Source: Clostridiales bacterium
Lineage (GTDB): Bacteria > Bacillota > Clostridia > Lachnospirales > UBA12420
Direction: 5' to 3'
DNA length: 64,000 bases
Assembly (NCBI GenBank): GCA_003452395.1
Contig: DMOI01000014.1
Location: forward strand, 16,998-80,997
The notes beneath the pieces were generated by a model. It was not told where the DNA came from and did no database searches. It was given only the letters and a program-made list of their open reading frames with translations. Numbering within the stretch: the first letter of the stretch is position 1; each line of letters opens with the position of its first letter. Made by a program: the position numbers and the translations under genes. This document shows positions 57,804 to 64,000 of this stretch, piece after piece.

Positions 57804-59315
57804 TTATTTTATAAACTCACCCTGTTTTATATTCTTGGGATACGTTATAACATTGTCATACATTTTGACAGAATACTCACTATCACTCTTTACAATACAG
57901 TAATTCTCATTTGAATTTTCTATCTCAATTTTAATAAATTTCGCAAGATTTCCAAGTATGACATATACACCTTGTATTTTACCTGAATTCTTTATCTTGA
58001 ATATATTATCTTTTTTTGAAATAATTCTGTCGCTTATATGAACTGTTTCATCTTCTACTTTTATATAAACATTTTGTGAATCTTCACAAAAAATATCTAT
58101 ATCTTGCCTTACATTCGAACCACTTATTTTCTTAGTAATGAATCTCTTTTTAGTATCACTTGATATACATTCCTTTGGAATCACAAATACATTTACATTA
58201 CATACAGAAGAATTAGGAACTTTAATTCCTGCTGTTGCACTTTCAATAATTTCTATATCTATATTTCTAAATTGAAGAAAATTTTGCATTTGTTCTGTTA
58301 TTCTAAATAGTATTGTATTTGTGTCCTTATTTTTTATTATATCCTGTATCTCAGCCTTTTGGGTTGCATGCATATTTACAAATCTAATTTTTTTATTCTC
58401 ACCAACTAGCCAATTTTCTGACTGCTTCGTACCTACTTTACAAGCAATATACCAATCATATGTACTTATGATTTTAAAAGCTGGGTCCCCTTTGTTAATC
58501 ACTTCTTTTTTAGCAGAATTAATCATCTTTTTTAAATCAATATCCTTGTTGTCAAAAACGGTTAAAAAATTATCTTTCTTATATATATCTTCAAATCCAT
58601 CTATATAATATGAAACAATACCAGATTCTTGGGATTTCACTGTTTTCTCATTTTCACTTAATTCTTTTTCATAAACTACTCTCTCGTCTTTATATCCTAC
58701 TGTAGTGTCTGTATTTTCATTAATTACTAACGTATTTTTCAGATTTATTTTGCTTTCTATTTCATTTCTTAAAGAATATATATCAAAACTATAATTAGTG
58801 CCTAATAACCTTTGATATTTCTTAATTGAATTATCTATATCTTTATTAATTTCTTCAAATTCTGGTTTATAGTATGAAACATCTTCTCTCTTCGTTTGAA
58901 TTGTTTTTATTTCTTGATCTATTTTATCTATTTTTTCTGTTAAATTTGTTTCCGTATTTTTATCTTTTATTTTGAATACAACAAAATCTTTTGGCACCTT
59001 ATCTCCCTCAGCAGAAAAGTATTCTATATTTCCAGAATAAGTTGAATAAACAACGGTTTCATTCCTTATTATTTTTCCAATTGTACTTATTTTATTTTCT
59101 ATTTGACCAGGCTCTGCAATGCTAACAGGAATGTTTTTATGAAACACATTTACTGATAAACCATAAAAAGAATATATTAGTATTATAATAATTAAAAATC
59201 CAATAAATCTATTTAACATAATGTTAGATTTTTTTCTTTTTCTTTTTTGTTTTCTATCTTTTTCATATTTCTCACTTTTATGTCTTTCAATATCATATCT
59301 ATTATTTATTGCCAT
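57804..59315 (-). CDS. HlyD-domain membrane-anchored protein
   Basis: 503 residues. A basic N-terminus and one membrane helix (residues about 30–53, NRFIGFLIIIILIYSFYGLSVNVF) are followed by a biotinyl-lipoyl-like region (TYSGNIEYFSAEGDKVPKDFVVFKI), a coiled coil (about 120–230) and a second beta region. HlyD-like proteins directly before sepF are a conserved clostridial arrangement; a role in envelope or division is likely, but no transporter partner is present. Confidence 0.8.
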   Translation of the reverse strand: MAINNRYDIERHKSEKYEKDRKQKRKRKKSNIMLNRFIGFLIIIILIYSFYGLSVNVFHKNIPVSIAEPGQIENKISTIGKIIRNETVVYSTYSGNIEYFSAEGDKVPKDFVVFKIKDKNTETNLTEKIDKIDQEIKTIQTKREDVSYYKPEFEEINKDIDNSIKKYQRLLGTNYSFDIYSLRNEIESKINLKNTLVINENTDTTVGYKDERVVYEKELSENEKTVKSQESGIVSYYIDGFEDIYKKDNFLTVFDNKDIDLKKMINSAKKEVINKGDPAFKIISTYDWYIACKVGTKQSENWLVGENKKIRFVNMHATQKAEIQDIIKNKDTNTILFRITEQMQNFLQFRNIDIEIIESATAGIKVPNSSVCNVNVFVIPKECISSDTKKRFITKKISGSNVRQDIDIFCEDSQNVYIKVEDETVHISDRIISKKDNIFKIKNSGKIQGVYVILGNLAKFIKIEIENSNENYCIVKSDSEYSVKMYDNVITYPKNIKQGEFIK

Positions 59316-59410
59316 GTTTTCAACTCCATTCTAACAGTGCGATATTTATATAATCTCAATTTTATTATAACAATATTATCTTATCACACCTATATAATTC
59401 ATTTTAATAT

Positions 59411-59456
59411 AAAACATAAAAAAATTCAAGCATAAAGCTTGAATTTTTTTATGTTT
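59411..59456 (-). terminator. Terminator after the DUF6465-like gene
   Basis: Stem of about 20 pairs with the core AAAAAATTCAAGC–ATAAA–GCTTGAATTTTTT. T tract on the minus strand follows the stop at 59,456. The symmetry may allow use on both strands. Confidence 0.9.
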
Positions 59457-59647
59457 TATATAGTACCTTTGTTTGCTCCGTTTATTACATAGTAGCATTT
59501 TCCATCTTCTAATTTATAAAACAGCTCCATACTCTCGATGTCTTTTACCATCTTTCCTTCATTTTTCCAAGCTTCTTTTACCGCATTAACCATTTGTTCT
59601 TGAGTTACTTCGGTACCGTTTGCTTGTACAACAAAATTTACTTTCAT
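59456..59647 (-). CDS. DUF6465 family protein
   Basis: 63 residues: MKVNFVVQANGTEVTQEQMVNAVKEAWKNEGKMVKDIESMELFYKLEDGKCYYVING. This matches the short DUF6465 proteins common in Clostridia. Function unknown. Single gene with its own terminator. Confidence 0.75.
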   Translation of the reverse strand: MKVNFVVQANGTEVTQEQMVNAVKEAWKNEGKMVKDIESMELFYKLEDGKCYYVINGANKGTI

Positions 59648-59765
59648 CCTTATCTCCCCTTAATCATAATATTTTAAATGTATTCTACTTTTATTATAAT
59701 ATATGTTTTTAATTTGTCAATAAAAATTTAAAAATGTTATTTATCTGTAACAATTAATATATAAT

Positions 59766-59812
59766 TTAAGTGTAAGTGAAAACGCCTTACTTTTCATTTA
59801 CACTTAAATCAT
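59766..59812 (-). terminator. Terminator after the YhcN/YlaJ gene
   Basis: TTTAAGTGTAAGTGAAAA paired imperfectly with TTTTCATTTACACTTAAA around CGCCTTAC, just past the stop at 59,824. Confidence 0.65.
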
Positions 59813-59823
59813 GATAATTATTC

Positions 59824-60300
59824 TTATACTATAGGAAGTACATTATTTACTACATCTCCGATGTCTTCAAAAAATCCTGTTATTGGTTTATTATTTTTTA
59901 TATCACTCGCTAGTTTTTCTAATCTTTTAAATAAATCGTCCGTAGTAATTATAGTTATATCTCTCGTGTTTCCATATTGATTTATTACTTCTTGCTTTAC
60001 TTTATCCTTAAAATCATAAATATTAGCTGTAGTATTTAAACTTCTTAATTTCGTTCCTACCAATATATTATTTCCTGTCTTTATAATAATTACTTTATCA
60101 ACATCATCATTTTTTAATATCGTTTGTGCTAATATATTTGTATTATTATCATATATTTGTACATTTTCATTCTGTACATATTCTGTTTTACTTATCTCTT
60201 CTGCTGAAATCCTTGTTTGAATTTTTTCAGAATTTTTAGCACAACCTGTATAAAATAATAAACAACTTGTAAATACTAATAGTATAAAATATTTTTTCAC
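59824..60300 (-). CDS. YhcN/YlaJ-family sporulation lipoprotein
   Basis: 158 residues with a lipoprotein signal peptide (KKYFILLVFTSCLLFYTGC, lipobox YTGC). The mature part has the pattern VDKVIIIKTGNNILVGTKL and DKVKQEVINQYGNTRDITIITTDDLFKRLEKLASDIKNNKPI. The family is linked to spores and germination and supports a spore-former. Confidence 0.85.
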   Translation of the reverse strand: MKKYFILLVFTSCLLFYTGCAKNSEKIQTRISAEEISKTEYVQNENVQIYDNNTNILAQTILKNDDVDKVIIIKTGNNILVGTKLRSLNTTANIYDFKDKVKQEVINQYGNTRDITIITTDDLFKRLEKLASDIKNNKPITGFFEDIGDVVNNVLPIV

Positions 60301-60317
60301 AAAATCACCCCGCTTTA

Positions 60318-60390
60318 GTTAACATTAAGCAGTTAGCACTCACAAAAGGCGAGTAAAGATTTATCATCTGCTAACCGCAACTGTTAACTG
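60318..60390. repeat. GTTAAC-type heptamer repeat units flanking a short spacer
   Basis: On the minus strand AGTTAAC, AGTTGCG, GTTAGCA units sit at about 60,372–60,390, and GTGCTAACTGCTTAATGTTAAC at about 60,318–60,340. The two clusters are about 30 bases apart. The unit length of 7 is the same as for the GAGGTC and GTTGAAA repeats elsewhere in the window. Confidence 0.6.
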
Positions 60391-60470
60391 ATATCTATAC
60401 TCTTATTTTGTCCGAAAAAATCTTTATTATATTAGTAATGTATGTTGTTTATTGCTATATTTAATATATA

Positions 60471-61082
60471 TTATATTTTTTCTTTTGTAAAGAAACTTAT
60501 GACATACCCTAGTTTATACACTATAAAATTACAGTTTTTTATTGCAATGCCCTTTCCTATAGCTTTACCACTTACCATAATTGCAGCAAGTATTGAAGCA
60601 ATTAATATATCTAACCAAGATTTATCAAAGGTAGTAAAATTTTCTACAATCTTTATAACTATAATAGCCGATGCCGCTCCCGAGATTATACTTGCTATGT
60701 CTCCAATAACATCATTAAAAAAATTTGATACAACACTTGCATTTCTTATTATAATTATAGCTTCTTTTGCACCTCTAACCTTACTCGCTGCCATTGAGTG
60801 AATAGGTATTTCTCCTGCTGATGTGACAGCAATACCTATTGCATCACATATTATAGAGAATAACACTATTGCAAACAGAATAAAAAAAGACGCCAATATA
60901 CTCATCTTTTCCATTAAAATATTAGAAATAAAATTGAGAACAAGTGCTATAATAAAAGTCCATACAGTAATTGTAATTATCCATTTATAACTTGTAGTAT
61001 TAGTGTTTTTCTTTTTAAACTTTATATGATACTTTGCCAAGTGTAAATCACATCCTATGTAAAAAATAACTAAAGACAGCAT
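60471..61082 (-). CDS. oapA: OLE-associated protein OapA (DUF21-like membrane protein)
   Basis: 203 residues with about four membrane helices and a DUF21/CNNM-like segment (FAIVLFSIICDAIGIAVTSAGEIPIHSMAASKVRGAKEAIIIIRNASVVSNFFNDVIGDIASIISGAASAIIV). OapA is described as DUF21-like and binds OLE RNA at the membrane. Here it lies directly downstream of a 520-base non-coding, unusually GC-rich stretch in an ispA operon, exactly the known OLE setting. The CorB-like annotation often given to such proteins is the alternative. Confidence 0.75.
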   Translation of the reverse strand: MLSLVIFYIGCDLHLAKYHIKFKKKNTNTTSYKWIITITVWTFIIALVLNFISNILMEKMSILASFFILFAIVLFSIICDAIGIAVTSAGEIPIHSMAASKVRGAKEAIIIIRNASVVSNFFNDVIGDIASIISGAASAIIVIKIVENFTTFDKSWLDILIASILAAIMVSGKAIGKGIAIKNCNFIVYKLGYVISFFTKEKI

Positions 61083-61091
61083 GTTAAGTAA

Positions 61092-61612
61092 ATTTTATGG
61101 CATATGGTCCAGCAGGTTTTCCCGAATTCGTACTAATTTGTCACCAAATTAGAGGTTTCCCTTTAATCAAATTCCCACTATGTCACCATAAATGGAGCTA
61201 GATCACCTTAAAGTCATACTGTAATCCTTAACATGCTTGCATGCAACAGTCTAGGGGCTTTCCCTAAAAATATATTCATTCCCTATCCTCTTTTGCAAAA
61301 AAGGTTTCATGCCCTTAAGCATTCCTCCCTTTCTTTACTCAAGGAAGGCTACACTGTTCGCAGCCTACTTTGACCGCATAACAGGTTTAATCTTACATAA
61401 AATGCGTTCACATTTTAAACGTAAGCCTCCACAGAAAAAGGGTCAACGCCCACATGCCATTGTGGATCGCCCTTTTCCCTATCCCCCAGCAACAGCCCAT
61501 GACTGGGCGTCACATGCCATAACCAGAGGCTTCATCGATATGCCCTTAAACGGATTTTTAGCCCCGCCTTTAGGAATAAATATATTAACTAGAATACTGC
61601 GTCTTTAGCATT
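61092..61612 (-). ncRNA. ole: OLE RNA (ornate, large, extremophilic)
   Basis: About 520 bases with no coding capacity on the minus strand, markedly richer in G and C than its surroundings, between DUF212/ispA and a DUF21-like gene. On the minus strand it contains purine-rich, structured-looking stretches (AAGGCGGGGCTAAAAATCC, GTGACGCCCAGTCATGGGC, AGGGCGATCCACAATGGC, CTGTGGAGGC). Local hairpins are visible (AATTTGGTGACAAATT; GCCCAGTCATGGGC). OLE RNA is about 600 nt, lies within isoprenoid operons near ispA and is followed by oapA; all three hold here. The exact ends are estimates. The 99-codon plus-strand frame inside is not coding. Confidence 0.8.
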
Positions 61613-61647
61613 ACATATTATATCACATTTTTTTTTAAATGTAAATG

Positions 61648-62094
61648 TCAAATAAAGATTATTGCAAGTGCAGCTCCTAATATGGCTCCAATAACAACTT
61701 CTACTGGAGTATGTCCAATAAGTTCTTTCAATCTCTCTCCACTCAGATCCTCATCTATCTCGTATACTAGTTTATTAAGTACTTCTGCTTGCTTCCCTGC
61801 AGCACGTCTAACACCTGAAGCATCATACATTACAACCATACTAATAATTATAGATACAGCGAATAGAGGATCCTCATAACCAAGCATCTCACCGACTCCA
61901 AAGCTCATTGCACAAACAAAAGCAGAATGCGAGCTAGGCATCCCCCCAGAACTAACAAACTTAGTAAAATCAATTTTCTTATCTTTTATTATCACTATAA
62001 TAACCTTTATAAGCTGTGCCACAAACCAAGCTAATACAGACACAACCAAAATTTCATTACTAAATATAAGTTCAATCTTATTAAAGCTATTCAA
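61648..62094 (-). CDS. DUF212 divergent PAP2-like membrane protein
   Basis: 148 residues with four membrane helices and the conserved blocks KFVSSGGMPSSHSAFVCAMSFGVG and MYDASGVRRAAGKQAEVLNKLV, as in YuiD/DUF212. Resembles acid phosphatase/vanadium haloperoxidase core motifs; the substrate is unknown. Common neighbour of ispA in Clostridia. Confidence 0.88.
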   Translation of the reverse strand: MNSFNKIELIFSNEILVVSVLAWFVAQLIKVIIVIIKDKKIDFTKFVSSGGMPSSHSAFVCAMSFGVGEMLGYEDPLFAVSIIISMVVMYDASGVRRAAGKQAEVLNKLVYEIDEDLSGERLKELIGHTPVEVVIGAILGAALAIIFI

Positions 62095-62142
62095 ATGTTA
62101 TCTCCTCCATACTCTACGTCCTTGCTAACTGGTCTTCTACCT

Positions 62143-63039
62143 TTATTTTGTTCTGCTTTTTAAATACTCAGCAAGTTCCACTAAAAATTTTATTTTTTCT
62201 TCATCGAACTCATTTTTTATTATACCAATCGCACCATTTGTAAGTCTTTCTACTTCTTTTTTTGATTCCTCAAGTCCTACAATTTTCACATAAGTCGCTT
62301 TGTCATTTTTTTCATCACTACCTACTGGTTTACCTAATTCCTCAGAGTCACCTATAACATCTAATATATCATCTTGTATTTGAAATGCAAGACCGATATT
62401 GTAACCATACTTATCTATAGCATCTATTTGCTTTTCGTTTCCTCCTGCAAGTATAACTCCCACCTTTAGGCACGCACGTATAAATATAGTAGTCTTGTAC
62501 TCATGAATGAATCTTAGTGTTTCTATACTTACGTCTTTATTGTTTTCATTTATCAGATCTGCTGTTTGTCCAGCCATAATACCAAAAGGTCCTATAGCAT
62601 TCATAAGCACATCCAAAGCTTCAATACACCTATCTTTATATTTAGACTTCTTAATATTACTAATTATATTCTCATACGCATAATTTAATAACGCATCTCC
62701 TGCAAGAATCGCTACTCCATCTCCATATATTTTATGATTAGTAAGCTTACCTCGTCTATAGTCGTCATCATCCATAGCTGGCAAATCATCATGTATAAGT
62801 GAAAAGGTGTGTATCATCTCCGTAGCTACAGCATAAGTTTCTGCTATTTCTACATCTTCTCCATTTAATAAATGGAAGCCTTCTAGAACCATCATGGGTC
62901 TTAGTCTTTTTCCCCCAGCAAACAAGCTATAATCCATAGCTTCGAATAATATCTTTGCCTCATTATCTCGTAAAATAGTATAGTTTTTAAGCAAGTTTTC
63001 AACGTACTCCTGTCTTTTTTGTAACTCATCTTTAAACAT
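62143..63039 (-). CDS. ispA: Farnesyl/geranylgeranyl diphosphate synthase
   Basis: 298 residues with the first Asp-rich motif DDLPAMDDDDYRRG (about 85–98) and the second DDILD (about 224–228), plus GGKRLRP at 42. It condenses isopentenyl and allylic diphosphates to farnesyl diphosphate for quinone and undecaprenyl synthesis. It is followed by DUF212 and the OLE RNA locus and preceded by nusB. Confidence 0.93.
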   Translation of the reverse strand: MFKDELQKRQEYVENLLKNYTILRDNEAKILFEAMDYSLFAGGKRLRPMMVLEGFHLLNGEDVEIAETYAVATEMIHTFSLIHDDLPAMDDDDYRRGKLTNHKIYGDGVAILAGDALLNYAYENIISNIKKSKYKDRCIEALDVLMNAIGPFGIMAGQTADLINENNKDVSIETLRFIHEYKTTIFIRACLKVGVILAGGNEKQIDAIDKYGYNIGLAFQIQDDILDVIGDSEELGKPVGSDEKNDKATYVKIVGLEESKKEVERLTNGAIGIIKNEFDEEKIKFLVELAEYLKSRTK

Positions 63040-63054
63040 ATATTTCTCCTTTAA

Positions 63055-63453
63055 TTACCTCACTATATCTCCGAGCAGTGCGTTAACAAAGCCTGGAGAG
63101 TCATCATTAGAATATTTCTTTGCTAACTCTACCGCTTCATTTATCGAAATATTTACTGGAACATCTTTCAGAAATAACATCTCATATACCGAAATCCTAA
63201 GTATAGTAACATCTGTATTAGACATTCTTGTGGTTTTCCAACCTTTAGATTTTTTATTTATTACTTTATCTATTTCATCTATGTTTTTTGCTACACCATT
63301 TACATAACTAATAACAAAGTCCTTCATTTCTTCATCCAATGAATCATTGTTTTCTAAATACAGTTTGACCTTTTCTGCAAACTCTTCTCTCGGGTGAAAG
63401 TTTATTTGAAATAGTATTTGCAGAATATGCTCTCTTGATTCTCTTCTCTTCAT
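63055..63453 (-). CDS. nusB: Transcription antitermination factor NusB
   Basis: 132 residues with the NusB start RRESREHILQILFQINFHP and the C-terminal TRMSNTDVTILRISVYEMLFLKDVPVNISINEAVELAKKYSNDDSPGFVNALLGDI. It acts with NusE in rRNA antitermination. Operon with asp23 (3 bases) and ispA (15 bases). Confidence 0.95.
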   Translation of the reverse strand: MKRRESREHILQILFQINFHPREEFAEKVKLYLENNDSLDEEMKDFVISYVNGVAKNIDEIDKVINKKSKGWKTTRMSNTDVTILRISVYEMLFLKDVPVNISINEAVELAKKYSNDDSPGFVNALLGDIVR

Positions 63454-63455
63454 AT

Positions 63456-63812
63456 CTATTTCACTCCATTTGCAAATACACCTGCAATATTTATGTTTAC
63501 AGTAGTAACTTCGAGTCCTGACATTGTCTCAACTTCTGTTTTAATTTTAGTTTGAAGTTCACTCGCTAATTTTGGTATTTCATATCCAAACCTTACAATA
63601 ACAAAAACCTCAAGCTTTACTTTCCTTTCTTCAACATCTACCTTAACCCCTTGAGCTAAATTTTTAACACCAATAAGCTTCATTAAATCTCCAGTAACAT
63701 TACCAGCCATCCCGTAAACTCCGTCTACTTCAATAGCTGCTATGCTTGCAATTGATTCTATAACCTCATTCGCTATTTGAACTTGCCCTAACACTTTTTC
63801 TTCCTTATTCAT
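63456..63812 (-). CDS. Asp23/Gls24 family envelope stress protein
   Basis: 118 residues: GQVQIANEVIESIASIAAIEVDGVYGMAGN, then VKVDVEERKVKLEVFVIVRFGYEIPKLASELQTKIKTEVETMSGLEVTTVNINIAGV. Classic Asp23/DUF322. First gene of the nusB–ispA operon; the function is envelope-linked and poorly defined. Start has an AGGAGGA ribosome binding site. Confidence 0.93.
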   Translation of the reverse strand: MNKEEKVLGQVQIANEVIESIASIAAIEVDGVYGMAGNVTGDLMKLIGVKNLAQGVKVDVEERKVKLEVFVIVRFGYEIPKLASELQTKIKTEVETMSGLEVTTVNINIAGVFANGVK

Positions 63813-64000
63813 ATCGTATCTCCTCCTTAAAGTACATGTATATTTATTATTACCCTTTTATTAATTATTATAGTTAATAAATAGTTTCTAGACTATATTA
63901 TACCAAATAAAATAAAAAATGCAATACTTACTCAGTTTTTAAAAAATAAATATTAAAAGAATATTACCAATTATGTGACCCGGGTCTTTGACAGTTGTAA

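Noticed and set aside
61309..61608. 99-codon open frame on the plus strand in the OLE region
   Set aside because: It lies on the strand opposite to the operon within the candidate RNA, is biased by the RNA's composition, shows no protein pattern and has no ribosome binding site.

Overview
The window is AT-rich DNA with the gene content of a spore-forming clostridium (Bacillota). Supporting markers are a YhcN/YlaJ sporulation lipoprotein, SepF, an Asp23–nusB–ispA operon, DUF6465, and a non-coding RNA locus that fits OLE RNA with its partner OapA. I cannot name the species.

Layout. (1) 1–3.4 kb: two genes of a type II Wadjet (JetABCD) anti-plasmid system, with JetC and JetD expected off the left edge, and a DUF3795 protein. 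(2) 3.58–13.9 kb: a decayed island with truncated or frameshifted genes, an IS200 remnant, a REP-associated tyrosine transposase, an IS1182-like fragment and a few intact genes (DEDD exonuclease–BRCT, SUKH protein, NUDIX, alpha/beta hydrolase). (3) 13,894–51,367: a prophage of about 37.5 kb inserted in the 3' end of the 23S rRNA methyltransferase gene rlmD (rumA). The same 17-bp core lies at both ends, and the same tandem arm repeat lies beside each core. (4) 51.3–64 kb: core chromosome with rlmD, a ferredoxin-flavodoxin protein, rluD-type synthase, lspA, yggT, sepF, the HlyD-like gene, yhcN, oapA, the OLE RNA candidate, DUF212, ispA, nusB and asp23.

Within the prophage, the rightward lysogeny genes (CI/LexA-type repressor, integrase) face the leftward lytic genes: replication, P27/HK97-type packaging and head, siphovirus tail, holin and amidase. 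Beyond lysis, inside the left attachment site, is about 14 kb of cargo: a self-contained ribbon-helix-helix operon, a Ku–ligase end-joining pair, a ScrFI/LlaMI-like restriction system with two m5C methyltransferases plus an HhH-GPD glycosylase-like protein in one operon, a GNAT, an HNH-like protein and a 934-residue membrane-anchored protein of unknown function.

The 3' end of rlmD has served as an insertion site more than once. Three homologous arm regions of about 200 bp (near 3.6, 12.6 and 13.9 kb) and two identical 137-bp copies of a displaced gene end remain. Only the 13.9 kb copy has arm repeats that match the resident integrase end. The most notable points are the OLE/OapA locus, the restriction–glycosylase–end-joining cargo, the stacked attachment sites, the Wadjet genes, and 7-bp-period repeats that have entered coding sequence.
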